Below, piece by piece: positions 51,895 through 61,508 of a stretch of DNA of 64,000 nucleotides. The notes under the pieces are model-generated. The model was not told the origin of the DNA, searched no databases, and saw nothing but the letters and a program-made list of their open reading frames with translations. A program made the position numbers and the translations under genes. Within the stretch, counting starts at the first letter, position 1, and each line of letters starts with the position of its first letter. This stretch comes from Bradyrhizobium rifense (GTDB lineage Bacteria; Pseudomonadota; Alphaproteobacteria; Rhizobiales; Xanthobacteraceae): contig NZ_VSSS01000001.1 in the NCBI RefSeq assembly GCF_008123425.1, positions 1 to 64,000 on the forward strand, written 5' to 3'.

Positions 51895-53733
51895 TCAGGC
51901 GACCGCGCGCGCGAGATACATCGCGTCGATCTCGACGGCGTAGCGCTTGTTCACGAAATTGCGCTTCAGCTTCATGGTCGGCGTCAGCTCCTCGTCCTCC
52001 GGGGTGAGCTGGCGTTCGATCAGGTAGAACCTCTTGATGGTCTCGACGCGCGCGAAGTTCGCGTTGACGCCTTCGATCTCGTGCCAGATCAGGTCCTGGA
52101 TTTCGCTAGCCCGGCACAGGCTGGCGTAATTGGTGAAGGGGATGTCGTGGTCCTGGGCGAATTTCTCGACATTCTCCTGGTCGATCATCACGAGGCAGGT
52201 GAGATAGGGCCGCTTGTCGCCGATCACGACGGCATCGGAAATGTAAGGCGAGAATTTGAGCTGGTTCTCGATCTCCGATGGCGTGATGTTCTTGCCGCCG
52301 GAGGTGATGATGATGTCCTTCATCCGGTCGGAGATGCGGACGAACCCCTCATTGTCGATGGTGCCGACGTCGCCGGTGCGCAGCCAGCCGCGGGCATCGA
52401 TGGTCTCCGCCGTCTTCTCGGGCTGGTTCAGATAGCCCATGAACAGGAAGTCGCCCTTGATCAGGATCTCGCCGTCGGGCGACAACGCGACCTCGCCCCA
52501 CGGCACGGCCGTGCCGACCGAGCCGAGCTTGATCCGGTCCCCCGGCATCATGGTCGCGACGCCACAGTTCTCGGTCTGGCCATAGACCTCGTGGATGTCG
52601 ATGCCGAGCGCGAGATACCAGCGGATCAGATCCGGCGCGATTGGCGCAGCACCCGTGAAGGCGATGCGGCAGCGATCGAGCCCGATCATGCGGCGGATGT
52701 TGCGAAAGGCGAGCTGGTAAGCGACGCGGTTGGCGACACGCAGCGCCAGCGACGGCGTCTTGCCCTCGATCCGGCAATCGACCATGCGGTAGCCGATCGC
52801 GATGGCGCGGCGATAGACCCATTGCTGGAGCGGCGTCGCATCCTTCAGCGCGATAGTGATGGCGGAATAGAATTTTTCCCAGATGCGCGGCACCGCGAGG
52901 AACACGGTCGGCTGCACCTCGCGTAAGTTGTCCGGCACGGTCTCGGGACTCTCGGCAAAGTTCATCACCGAGCCGAGCGCGACCGAGATGTAGTACCCGC
53001 CGATGCGCTCGGCGACGTGGCAGAGCGGCAGGAAGATCAGCCGGTCCTCGTCCTCCCGCGCCGGAATGAAGTCGTTGGCGTGCCGCATCTGGTGCGTGAC
53101 GCTGCGGTTGGCATGCATGGCGCCCTTGGGCGGGCCGGTGGTGCCGGATGTGTAGACCAGCACCGCAAGATCTTCCGCCTGAGGGCCGTTGATCATCTCC
53201 TGCCACAGCGCCTCGCGGCCGACCATGTGGTTGCGGCCGAGCGCACGAAACGCGTCGAGTGACATCACCATGTCGTCGGCGAAGCCGCTGAGGCCCTCCA
53301 TGTCGAACACGACGATCCGTTGCAGGCTGGGACAGCGCGCGCGGCAGGCCAGGATCTTGTCGAGCTGCTCCTCGTTCTCGGCGAAGATCACCCGCGTCGC
53401 GGAATCATTGACGAGATACTCGACCTGGGCCGCCGCATCGGTCGGATAGATGCCGGAGGAGACGCCCCCGGCGCACAGGATACCCATGTCGGCGTAGATC
53501 CATTCGGGCACGGCGTTGGCGATGATCGAGGCGACGTCGCCCGGCCTGAAGCCGATCGCATGGAGGGCGTAGGCGATCTCCTTCGATATCTGCAGCCATT
53601 CGCGCCAGCTCGTCGGCTGCCAGATGCCGAATGTCTTCTCGCGGATCGCAGGCTTGTCGCCGCGCACCTCTGCTGCGCGCAAAAAGCTCCTCGCGATCGT
53701 ATCAGCGACCGTCAGCACCGCCGGTCGGGCCAT
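51895..53733 (-). CDS. AMP-forming acyl-CoA synthetase (FAA1-like)
   Basis: This 612-residue enzyme activates a carboxylic acid to its CoA thioester with ATP. The ATP loop reads YTSGTTGPPKG, the second core motif EVYGQTENCG, and GWLRTGD plus RMKDIIITSGGKNI close the active site. It is placed between livF and the binding-protein gene, so it probably activates the imported acid immediately after transport. Chain length and aromatic or aliphatic preference cannot be read from sequence. Confidence 0.92.
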   Translation of the reverse strand: MARPAVLTVADTIARSFLRAAEVRGDKPAIREKTFGIWQPTSWREWLQISKEIAYALHAIGFRPGDVASIIANAVPEWIYADMGILCAGGVSSGIYPTDAAAQVEYLVNDSATRVIFAENEEQLDKILACRARCPSLQRIVVFDMEGLSGFADDMVMSLDAFRALGRNHMVGREALWQEMINGPQAEDLAVLVYTSGTTGPPKGAMHANRSVTHQMRHANDFIPAREDEDRLIFLPLCHVAERIGGYYISVALGSVMNFAESPETVPDNLREVQPTVFLAVPRIWEKFYSAITIALKDATPLQQWVYRRAIAIGYRMVDCRIEGKTPSLALRVANRVAYQLAFRNIRRMIGLDRCRIAFTGAAPIAPDLIRWYLALGIDIHEVYGQTENCGVATMMPGDRIKLGSVGTAVPWGEVALSPDGEILIKGDFLFMGYLNQPEKTAETIDARGWLRTGDVGTIDNEGFVRISDRMKDIIITSGGKNITPSEIENQLKFSPYISDAVVIGDKRPYLTCLVMIDQENVEKFAQDHDIPFTNYASLCRASEIQDLIWHEIEGVNANFARVETIKRFYLIERQLTPEDEELTPTMKLKRNFVNKRYAVEIDAMYLARAVA

Positions 53734-53783
53734 GCGCGTCTCCTCGTTGCCGCTTTAACGCAAACTCTTCATCGCCAAGTTTT

Positions 53784-54572
53784 TCACCGCCAGGTCTTCT
53801 TCTTTTTCCAGCGCCGCTCGCCGCGTGCGCCGGCTTCCTTGGCGCCAAGGTAGAACTCCTGGATGTCCTGGGAATGCATCAAGCGGTCGCAGCTGTCGTT
53901 CATCACGACGCGGCCGATCTCCAGCACGTAGCCGTAATGCGCGGTCTCCAGCGCCACGCGCGCGTTCTGCTCAACCAACAGGATCGACATGCCCTGCTCC
54001 TCGTTGACGCGGCGGATGATGGTGAAAATCTCCTTCACCAGGATCGGCGACAGGCCAAGCGATGGTTCGTCTAGCAGCAGCAACGTCGGCCGGTTCATCA
54101 GCGCGCGGCCGATCGCGAGCATCTGCTGCTCACCGCCGGAGAGCTGGCCGGCCGGCTGATTGATGCGCTCCTTCAGCCGCGGGAAATAGCCGTAGACCCG
54201 CTCCAGATCCTCCGCGACACCGTCGCGATCGCTGCGCGGATAGGCGCCCATCATCAAATTCTCGCGCACCGAGAGGAACGGGAACACCTCGCGCCCCTCC
54301 GGCACATGGCTGAGGCCGAGCCGCACGATGCGATCGGCTTCCATGCGCTGGATCGGCTTGCCCATGAACTCGATCGAGCCCTTTTGCGGATCGAGAATGC
54401 CCGAGATCGTCTTCAGCACCGTGGTCTTGCCAGCGCCGTTGGCCCCGAGCAGCGTGACGATGCGGCCGCGCGGCACCTCCAGCGAGATGCCGCGGATCGC
54501 CATGATCGGCCCGTAATAGCTCTCGATGTTGGAGAGTTTCAGGATGATATCGGGCGCCAGTGTCGCATCCAT
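53784..54572 (-). CDS. livF: Branched-chain-amino-acid-type ABC importer, ATPase LivF
   Basis: This 262-residue ATPase has Walker A GANGAGKTT, the signature LSGGEQQML and Walker B LLLLDEPSLGLSP. It pairs with LivG. Compared with the usual end near EIQEFYLG, it has an extra tail of about 20 residues with a basic run (RRWKKKKTWR). It starts three bases after the livG stop and is part of the operon 57362-50622. Confidence 0.93.
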   Translation of the reverse strand: MDATLAPDIILKLSNIESYYGPIMAIRGISLEVPRGRIVTLLGANGAGKTTVLKTISGILDPQKGSIEFMGKPIQRMEADRIVRLGLSHVPEGREVFPFLSVRENLMMGAYPRSDRDGVAEDLERVYGYFPRLKERINQPAGQLSGGEQQMLAIGRALMNRPTLLLLDEPSLGLSPILVKEIFTIIRRVNEEQGMSILLVEQNARVALETAHYGYVLEIGRVVMNDSCDRLMHSQDIQEFYLGAKEAGARGERRWKKKKTWR

Positions 54573-54575
54573 GCA

Positions 54576-55334
54576 TCACGCTCCCAGATACGCGGCGACG
54601 ACGTCGGGGTGCTGCTGCACCTCCGTGGGCGAGCCCATCACCAGCACGCGGCCGTAGTTCAGCGCGATGACGCGGTCCGAGACGCGGTTGACCAACGTCA
54701 TGTCGTGCTCGACCATCAGCACGGTCACGCCGAGCTCGTTCTTCAGGTCGCGGATCCAGAACGACATGTCGTCGGTCTCCTCGACATTGAGGCCGGAGGA
54801 CGGCTCGTCGAGCAGGATCAGTTTTGGTTCCGAGCAGAGCGCGCGTGCGAGCTCGATGACCTTGCGCACGCCGTAAGGCAGGCCCGAGATCAATTTATCA
54901 CGGTACGGTTCGAGATCGAGGAACTCGATGACTTGCTCGACCCGGCGGCGGTGCACCTTCTCGCCCGCGCGCACGCTCGGCAGGAACAGCAATTCCTGCC
55001 AGAGCTGCGTGCTGGAATGCCGGTGGCGCCCGACCAGGAGGTTGGACAGCACCGTCGCATTCTCGAACAGCTCGATGTTCTGGAAGGTCCGGGCGATGCC
55101 CAGCCTGGCGATATCGTAAGGCGGCTCTTCCGTGATGTCCTGGTCCTCGAAAAAGATGCGGCCCGAGGTCGGCCGGTAGATCCGCGAGATCAGGTTGAAG
55201 ATCGAGCTCTTGCCCGCACCGTTCGGCCCGATGATCGAGAGGATCTCGCCCTTCTCGACCGCAAACGACACCGCATCGACGGCCTTGAGGCCCCCGAAAT
55301 GCAGCGACAGGTTCTCGGCGCGGAAATAGCTCAT
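54576..55334 (-). CDS. livG: Branched-chain-amino-acid-type ABC importer, ATPase LivG
   Basis: This 252-residue ATPase has Walker [10 protein letters not shown], a degenerate signature region ([15 protein letters not shown]) as is normal for LivG, and Walker [13 protein letters not shown]. It forms the ATPase dimer with LivF. Its start overlaps the livM stop by four bases, so translation is coupled. Confidence 0.93.
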   Translation of the reverse strand: MSYFRAENLSLHFGGLKAVDAVSFAVEKGEILSIIGPNGAGKSSIFNLISRIYRPTSGRIFFEDQDITEEPPYDIARLGIARTFQNIELFENATVLSNLLVGRHRHSSTQLWQELLFLPSVRAGEKVHRRRVEQVIEFLDLEPYRDKLISGLPYGVRKVIELARALCSEPKLILLDEPSSGLNVEETDDMSFWIRDLKNELGVTVLMVEHDMTLVNRVSDRVIALNYGRVLVMGSPTEVQQHPDVVAAYLGA

Positions 55335-56482
55335 CGGTTCCGCTCCGACTTCACGTAGATCTTCTGCCGCTTGAAGGTCGCGCGCTTGTAGAGCGGGAAT
55401 AGCTGGAAGAAGAGCTTGATCTTCAGCCAGCGGCCGTAGATGCCGAGCGGCTCGAACAACACGAACAGCATGATGATGATGCCATAAATCGCGCCCTTCA
55501 GCCCGTTCAGCGAGGCAAAGGCCGCGACCTTGGACTGGATGTTTGCCGCGGTCGCCGTGCCCGCGCCGAACGTCGCGGCGATGCCGGCGATGATGCCGGG
55601 CATGTCGTCCTTCAGATAGGTCAGGAACGGATCGATCATCACGATGAAGATCGCGCCCAGCACAGCGCCATGCAGGCTGAAGGTGCCGCCGATCAGGATC
55701 ACCATGATGAACTCGATCGAGAGCTGCAGCGTGAACATCTCTGGCGAGATGAAGGAGAGCTTGTGCGCGAACAGCACGCCGGCAAAGCCGGTGATCGCCG
55801 CCGAGATCGCAAAGGACTTCACCTTATAGAGCGCGACATTGACGCCCATGCTGCGCGCTGCTGTCTCGCTGTCGCGGATCGCGACGAAGGCGCGCCCTGT
55901 CGGCGACCGCAGCAGGTTGAGCGTGCCGACGATGGTCAGCACCAGCACCGCAAGGCAGAGGAAATAGAAGGTCGGGCTGTCGCGCGAGACGGTGACACCG
56001 AGCAGCGACACCGCTTTGACCCGCAAGCCCTCATTGCCGTTGGTGACGCTTTCCCAGCGCGCCAGAATCTCCTCGACGATGAAGGCAAAGGAGATGGTGG
56101 CGATGACGAGATAGATACCTTGCAGCCGCAGCGCCGGAAAGCCGACCAGCGCGCCGATGCAACCGGTCAGGACGCCGGCCGCGAGGAAATAGACCGGGAA
56201 CGGTACATTATACTTCTGCAGGTAGGCGGCCGTGTAGGCACCGATCGCGAGGAACGCGGCGTGGCCGAGCGAGGCCTGCCCGGTAAAGCCGGTCAGGATC
56301 ATCAGCGCGACGCCGACGGTGGCATAGATGCAGACGAAGACGAGCTGGCTCATCAGGTAGCTGGAGAGCACGTAGGGCGCGATCAGCAGCACGGCGAGCA
56401 AGAGGCCGTAGGAGGCGACATAGCCGGAATGCGGAAACAGCCTGATGTCGTCCTCATAGTCGGTCTTGAACAGGAAGCGCAT
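55331..56482 (-). CDS. livM: Branched-chain-amino-acid-type ABC importer, permease LivM
   Basis: This 383-residue permease has about nine to ten hydrophobic helices and the LivM motifs GQASLGHAAFLAIGAYTAA and RDSETAARSMGVN. It forms the membrane channel with LivH. A basic C-terminus ([17 protein letters not shown]) extends to the cytoplasm. It starts four bases after the livH stop. Confidence 0.93.
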   Translation of the reverse strand: MRFLFKTDYEDDIRLFPHSGYVASYGLLLAVLLIAPYVLSSYLMSQLVFVCIYATVGVALMILTGFTGQASLGHAAFLAIGAYTAAYLQKYNVPFPVYFLAAGVLTGCIGALVGFPALRLQGIYLVIATISFAFIVEEILARWESVTNGNEGLRVKAVSLLGVTVSRDSPTFYFLCLAVLVLTIVGTLNLLRSPTGRAFVAIRDSETAARSMGVNVALYKVKSFAISAAITGFAGVLFAHKLSFISPEMFTLQLSIEFIMVILIGGTFSLHGAVLGAIFIVMIDPFLTYLKDDMPGIIAGIAATFGAGTATAANIQSKVAAFASLNGLKGAIYGIIIMLFVLFEPLGIYGRWLKIKLFFQLFPLYKRATFKRQKIYVKSERNR

Positions 56483-56486
56483 GCGT

Positions 56487-57362
56487 TCAGACCTTCTTGC
56501 GGGCGTGAAGGCCGAACAGGCCTTCGGGCTTCAGCAGCAGCACGGCCAGCAGCACGAGGTAGGGCGCGACGTCCTTCCAGCCCTCCGCCAGATAGAACCC
56601 GGCCATGCTCTCGATGACGCCGATCAGCACGCCGCCGACCACCGCGCCGGGGATCGAGCCGAAGCCGCCGAGCACGGCGGCCGGAAACGCCTTAAGGCCA
56701 AGCACGAGGCCGACATTGGAGTGAATGAAGGTGATCGGCGCCAGCAGCACGCCGGCGCAGGTCGCGACCGCCGCGCTGATCGCCCAGACGATCGACACCA
56801 CGCGCTTGACCGGGATGCCCATGTAGTACGCCGCCAGCATGTTCTCGGAGCTGGCGCGCATCGCGGTGCCGAGCGTGGTCTTGTTGAAGAACAGCCAGAG
56901 CAGCGCACACAGGATAACGGTGGCCGCGATCACCGAGAGCTTGTCATGGGCGAGCACCAGCGAGCCGATGCGCAGCACGCCCTGGCTGAACGGCGTCTCG
57001 ATCTTGAAATCGTCGGTGCCCCAGATCATGCCGGCGACCGAGCGCAGGAAATAGCCGAGGCCGATGGTGGCCATGATGATGGAGAATTGCGGATAGCCGA
57101 GGATCGGCCGCACCACGATCCGCTCCGCCAGCATGCCGAACAGCGCCATGGCGGCCACCGCACCGGCAAAGCCGATCCAGTAGTTCAGGCCCATCATGCC
57201 GATGAAGGTGAAGGCGAAGAAGCCGCCCAGCATCATCAGATCGCCCTGGGCGAAATTGACGACCTCGGTGGCCTTGTAGACGAGCACGAAGCCGAGCGCG
57301 ATCAGGCCGTAGACGCAGCCGAGCGCAACACCGCTGACCAGCTGCTGAACGAAATCCAGCAT
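56487..57362 (-). CDS. livH: Branched-chain-amino-acid-type ABC importer, permease LivH
   Basis: This 291-residue permease has about eight hydrophobic helices and the typical start GCVYGLIALGFVLVYKATEVVNFAQGDLMMLG. ATG 57362 was preferred to the longer frame because GGGAGGAC lies just upstream. It is the first gene of the operon livH-livM-livG-livF-synthetase-binding protein. The 184 bases upstream separate it from a divergent ABC exporter gene. Confidence 0.93.
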   Translation of the reverse strand: MLDFVQQLVSGVALGCVYGLIALGFVLVYKATEVVNFAQGDLMMLGGFFAFTFIGMMGLNYWIGFAGAVAAMALFGMLAERIVVRPILGYPQFSIIMATIGLGYFLRSVAGMIWGTDDFKIETPFSQGVLRIGSLVLAHDKLSVIAATVILCALLWLFFNKTTLGTAMRASSENMLAAYYMGIPVKRVVSIVWAISAAVATCAGVLLAPITFIHSNVGLVLGLKAFPAAVLGGFGSIPGAVVGGVLIGVIESMAGFYLAEGWKDVAPYLVLLAVLLLKPEGLFGLHARKKV

Positions 57363-57546
57363 CGCCGCGTCCTCCCGATGCAACCCGCGGTTCTTGACGA
57401 CCGCCTTGCCGCATCTTGTGTCCAGCCGCTACGCAGTCGTTTCGCCGCGTGAGCTGTCATTTGTCCCGACGCCAATTCAGCCTGAACGCCCGAGCCCTGT
57501 CAACAAACGGTGACTTGTTAGGTATCTTGCCTTTAGTCCAAGACGG

Positions 57547-58386
57547 ATGCTGGAATTTGCGGCAGCGCGATTCACCGTGCCGAAACATCTTCGGGTCATG
57601 GTCGCGACCGATGCAAAACCGGATGGTGTGGCCGTCATGAAGCCGGACAGCTCGGCGCTCGAAGTTTTGGGGTTAACGAAGCGTTTTGACCGTTTGGCGG
57701 TCGATAGTCTCGATCTCACCATCCATGCCGGTGAATTCTATGCGCTGGTCGGCCCCAACGGTGCCGGCAAGACCACCACTTTACGCATGGTCGCAGGCCT
57801 GTTGCGGCCCGACGACGGCGGCGTGTCGATCTTCGGCATCGATGCGCTCAAGAATCCGGTCGCGGCCAAGCAGGTGATGGCGTGGGTGTCCGACGAACCC
57901 ATGATCTATGACAAGCTGACGCCGCTTGAGTACCTCGAATTCGTCGCCGGCCTCTGGGGCATCGCGCCGTCCGTTTCAAAACCGGTCGCCGAGGAACTCC
58001 TGAGCTCGCTCGGGCTCGAACCGCACCGGCACGAGCGCTGCGAAGGGTTCTCCAAGGGCATGCGCCAGAAGGTGGCGCTTGCCGGTGCGCTGGTGCACGA
58101 TCCCCGCCTGATCATCCTCGACGAGCCGCTGACCGGCCTCGACGCCGTCTCCGCCCGCCATGTGAAGGGCCTGTTGAACGAGCGCGTTCAGGCCGGCTGC
58201 ACCATCATCATGACCACACATATTCTGGAGGTGGCAGAGCGCATGGCCGACCGCATCGGCGTGATCGCCGCGGGCCGCCTGGTCGCCGAGGGCACGCTGA
58301 CCAAGCTGCGCCAGCAAAACGGCCATGCCGACACCAGCTTGGAGGATCTCTTCATCGCGCTGGTGACGCTCCAGGAAGCGGCATGA
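57547..58386 (+). CDS. ABC-2-type exporter ATPase
   Basis: This ATPase (279 residues from ATG 57547) has Walker A GPNGAGKTT, a signature reading FSKGMRQK and Walker B LIILDEPLTGLD. Its single-domain layout is that of ABC-2 exporters. Later in-frame ATG codons at 57598 and 57637 are alternative starts, since no strong ribosome site supports the first. The stop overlaps the permease start by four bases (ATGA). Substrate is unknown. Confidence 0.82.
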   Translation: MLEFAAARFTVPKHLRVMVATDAKPDGVAVMKPDSSALEVLGLTKRFDRLAVDSLDLTIHAGEFYALVGPNGAGKTTTLRMVAGLLRPDDGGVSIFGIDALKNPVAAKQVMAWVSDEPMIYDKLTPLEYLEFVAGLWGIAPSVSKPVAEELLSSLGLEPHRHERCEGFSKGMRQKVALAGALVHDPRLIILDEPLTGLDAVSARHVKGLLNERVQAGCTIIMTTHILEVAERMADRIGVIAAGRLVAEGTLTKLRQQNGHADTSLEDLFIALVTLQEAA

Positions 58387-59909
58387 GCTCGGCGACCGCC
58401 CTTTCGTGGTTTGCCCGTCACGAGCTTCGGCTCGCCTGGCGCGAATGGTTCGCCATGATGACGGGCGGCCGGCGCAGGCGCGCCCGCGCCGCCGTGATCG
58501 GCCTGCTGTTCTTCGCCGCATTGCTGCATGTGCCGGCCTGGGCCGTGATCGGCCGCTTCGCCAATCTGCAACTGCCGCTCGACAAATCCTCGCTGATCGT
58601 GATCTCGGCGACGATCTTTCTCGCCTGGACCTTGATGCTGTCGCAAGCGATCGAATCCGTGACGCGGGTATTTTACGCCCGCGCCGATCTCGATCTCATC
58701 ATGTCCTCGCCGGCAACACTGGCCAACCTGTTCTCGGTGCGCATCGCCGCGATTGCGCTTACCGTGACGACCATGGCGCTGCTGTTCTCGACGCCCTTCA
58801 TCGACGTGCTGGTGATCGGCGGCGGAGCGCGGTGGCTTGCCGCCTTCGGCGTCGTCATCGCGATGGGCCTGTCAGCCGCGGCGATCGCGATCGCCATCAC
58901 CATCGCGTTGTTTCGCCTGATCGGCCCGGCGCGCACGCGCTTCGTGGCCCAGATCCTGGCTGCGATCATCGGCGCGGGTTTTGTGATCGCGCTCCAGGTT
59001 GCGGCGATCATCTCCTACGGCACGCTGTCGCGCTTCACTATCCTGACATCGGGCACCCTCGCCGCCCACGCGCCCGACATCGACAGCATCTGGTGGTGGC
59101 CGGCAAGGGCGACCATGGGCGACAGCGAGGCGCTACTGCTGCTCCTCGCACTCGGGCTGGTGCTGCTCGGATGCGTCATGGCGATCTTCTCGCGCCGCTT
59201 CGCCGACACCGCGATCGACGCTGCCGCCTACGGCATATCCAGCCGCAAGCGCGCGAAGGAGCGTCCGTTCCGAGGTGGATCGCGGCAGCAGGCGTTGCGG
59301 CGCAAGGAATTCGTGCTGCTCTGTCGCGATCCCTGGCTGATCTCGCAAACCTTGATGCAGCTGCTCTATCTGGTACCCCCGGCGCTGCTGCTCTGGCGCA
59401 GCTTTGGTGACAGTTCCGCGGCACTGACGCTGATCTCGCCCGTCATCGTGATGGCGGCGGGTCAGCTCGCAGGCGGGCTCGCCTGGCTGACGATCTCGGG
59501 CGAGGACGCCCCCGATCTGGTTGCGACCGCGCCGTTGACGCCCACGAGCGTCATCCGTGCCAAGATCGAGGTGGTGCTGATCGCGATCGCCGTCATCTTC
59601 AGCCCGTTGGTGGCCGCGCTGGTTTTCGCCTCGCCATTCCAGGCCGCGGTCACGGCCGCCATGATCACCGTCAGTGCGGCCTCCGCCACCGCGATCCAGC
59701 TCTGGTTCCGCGTCCAGGCCCGGCGCAGCCAATTCCGCCGTCGCCAGACCTCGTCGCGGCTCGCGACCTTCGCCGAAGCCTTCTCCTCGATCGGCTGGGC
59801 CGCCACCGCCGCGCTGCTGCTCACACTGCCCACCGCCGGCATCGTCAGCGGCCTTATCACCGCGGGCCTGGTCGCGATGACCTGGAGGTTCAGCCCGCGC
59901 AGGGATTGA
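58383..59909 (+). CDS. ABC exporter membrane subunit
   Basis: This 508-residue protein has around ten to twelve hydrophobic helices with no ATPase motif, so it is the membrane partner of the ATPase whose gene overlaps its start. A charged loop (SRKRAKERPFRGGSRQQALRRKEF) lies near the middle between two halves. It could export a lipid, a drug or a polymer; sequence does not decide. Confidence 0.8.
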   Translation: MSSATALSWFARHELRLAWREWFAMMTGGRRRRARAAVIGLLFFAALLHVPAWAVIGRFANLQLPLDKSSLIVISATIFLAWTLMLSQAIESVTRVFYARADLDLIMSSPATLANLFSVRIAAIALTVTTMALLFSTPFIDVLVIGGGARWLAAFGVVIAMGLSAAAIAIAITIALFRLIGPARTRFVAQILAAIIGAGFVIALQVAAIISYGTLSRFTILTSGTLAAHAPDIDSIWWWPARATMGDSEALLLLLALGLVLLGCVMAIFSRRFADTAIDAAAYGISSRKRAKERPFRGGSRQQALRRKEFVLLCRDPWLISQTLMQLLYLVPPALLLWRSFGDSSAALTLISPVIVMAAGQLAGGLAWLTISGEDAPDLVATAPLTPTSVIRAKIEVVLIAIAVIFSPLVAALVFASPFQAAVTAAMITVSAASATAIQLWFRVQARRSQFRRRQTSSRLATFAEAFSSIGWAATAALLLTLPTAGIVSGLITAGLVAMTWRFSPRRD

Positions 59910-60001
59910 AGCTGCGACACTGACGCGCTGTTGATCGCGTCCTGTTGGCCACGCGCTGCATTGCACGCTAGACTTTCCCCTGACGTCATTGGGGACTGGA
60001 C

Positions 60002-60817
60002 ATGTGGCGATTCATTTCGGCGGCATTTGCGCTGTTGAGCGCATGTCTCTCACCTGGCCTCGCCCAGCAACCACCTCAACGCAGCGAATGCCTGGCCATG
60101 GCGAATGCTGCGCCCCGCGCCATGCCAGTCGCTTTCCGGCAGGCGGCCGCCGCGGCCGAGGTCGAGATCACCTATGCCGGCCACTCCACTTATTTCATCG
60201 ACACGCCGGGCGGTCTGCGCATCGCGACTGATTATAGCGGCGCCTATCAGGTCGGCCGGCTGCCCGATGTCGTCACCATGAACCGGGCCCACAGCACCCA
60301 CTACTCTCTCAATCCCGATAAGCGGATTCCCCACGTGCTGCATGGCTGGGGCGACGACGGCAAGCCGGCAATCATTTCGGAACGCATCGGTGACACACTG
60401 ATCCGCAACGTCACGACCGACATCCGCCGCTACTTCGGCGACGATTCCGGCACGGACATGATCCGCGATGGCAATTCGATCTTCATCTTCGAGGTCGCGG
60501 GCCTTTGCATCGGCCATCTCGGTCATCTCCATCACAAGCTCGACGACAGCCATTTCGCACAGATCGGGCGGCTCGACATCGTGATGGTGCCGATCGACGG
60601 CACCTACACCATGTCGCTCGACGGCGTCTCGGAGATCACCAAGCGCCTGCGCGCCTCCGTGGTGCTGCCGATGCACCGCTTCGCCACCCCGCTCGATGAA
60701 TTCATGCGCAGGATTGGCCAGCAGTTCGAGATCGACCGCCGCACCGAGCGTTCCTTGCGGATGTCGCGGGATACGCTGCCGACGACGCCGACCGTGATCA
60801 TTCTCGACGGGGTCTGA
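60002..60817 (+). CDS. Secreted metallo-beta-lactamase-fold protein
   Basis: This 271-residue protein has a signal peptide (FISAAFALLSACLSPGLAQ; the Cys within it could also suggest a lipoprotein). The MBL fold is visible: ITYAGHSTYFIDTPGGLRIATD is the first strand region, and a histidine-containing segment follows, although the canonical HxHxDH is degenerate (NRAHSTHYS). GHLGHLHH and LPMHRF supply further histidines. It may hydrolyse an unknown substrate in the periplasm. It stands alone. Confidence 0.72.
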   Translation: MWRFISAAFALLSACLSPGLAQQPPQRSECLAMANAAPRAMPVAFRQAAAAAEVEITYAGHSTYFIDTPGGLRIATDYSGAYQVGRLPDVVTMNRAHSTHYSLNPDKRIPHVLHGWGDDGKPAIISERIGDTLIRNVTTDIRRYFGDDSGTDMIRDGNSIFIFEVAGLCIGHLGHLHHKLDDSHFAQIGRLDIVMVPIDGTYTMSLDGVSEITKRLRASVVLPMHRFATPLDEFMRRIGQQFEIDRRTERSLRMSRDTLPTTPTVIILDGV

Positions 60818-60882
60818 CGCGCAATTTTCTCCAAGTCGGCTGTCGTCCGGTCGTGCTGATCTCCCGGCGACAGGAGATCGAC

Positions 60883-61404
60883 ATGACCGACTTTGCGAGA
60901 TTGTTGCGCGCAGACGGACCCAACCCCGAGCACGCGGCGGCGCTTCAGCTCTACGGCCGCTTCGTCGGCGACTGGGACGCCGAGATCACGGCCCGAGGCG
61001 CCGACGGAACGAAACACACTGCGCCCGGCGAAATCCATTTCGGCTGGGTGCTGGAGGGTCGTGCCGTCCAGGATGTCTGGATCATTCCCCGCCCCGCGGG
61101 CGCGCCGGCCTTCCCGATCGCCGGCAATTGGTACGGCACGACGTTCCGGGTCTACGATCCCTCCATGTCCGCGTGGCGGATTTCCTGGTTCGATCCGGCT
61201 CGCTCGGTTTTTCGTCAGCAGATCGGCCGGCCGCGCGGCGAGGACATCGTGCAGGAGGGCACGACCGAAGCTGGCGAACTCACGCGCTGGAGTTTCGTTG
61301 AAATCACGGACGATTCCTTTCACTGGCTCGGCGAAATCAAAACCGCCACGGCCACCGATTGGCGGCTGGTGGTGGATGTGAGGGCGGCACGGCGCAAGGG
61401 CTGA
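60883..61404 (+). CDS. Hypothetical protein, calycin/DUF1579-like
   Basis: This 173-residue protein has no signal peptide. It is beta-rich with the pattern RFVGDWDAEI near residue 30, followed by HFGWVLEGRAVQDVW, which recalls the DUF1579/lipocalin-like group. AGGAG lies six bases before ATG 60883. Function is unknown; a cytoplasmic small-ligand-binding role is possible. Confidence 0.65.
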   Translation: MTDFARLLRADGPNPEHAAALQLYGRFVGDWDAEITARGADGTKHTAPGEIHFGWVLEGRAVQDVWIIPRPAGAPAFPIAGNWYGTTFRVYDPSMSAWRISWFDPARSVFRQQIGRPRGEDIVQEGTTEAGELTRWSFVEITDDSFHWLGEIKTATATDWRLVVDVRAARRKG

Positions 61405-61508
61405 CGATAACGCCGCCGTGCTCGCGACGGAGGGCGCGGTTGCACAAGGCGCGCTGCTGCATGACGCGATGAGATGCTAGGCTCCCACTACAAAAACAGA
61501 GGGAGCGA

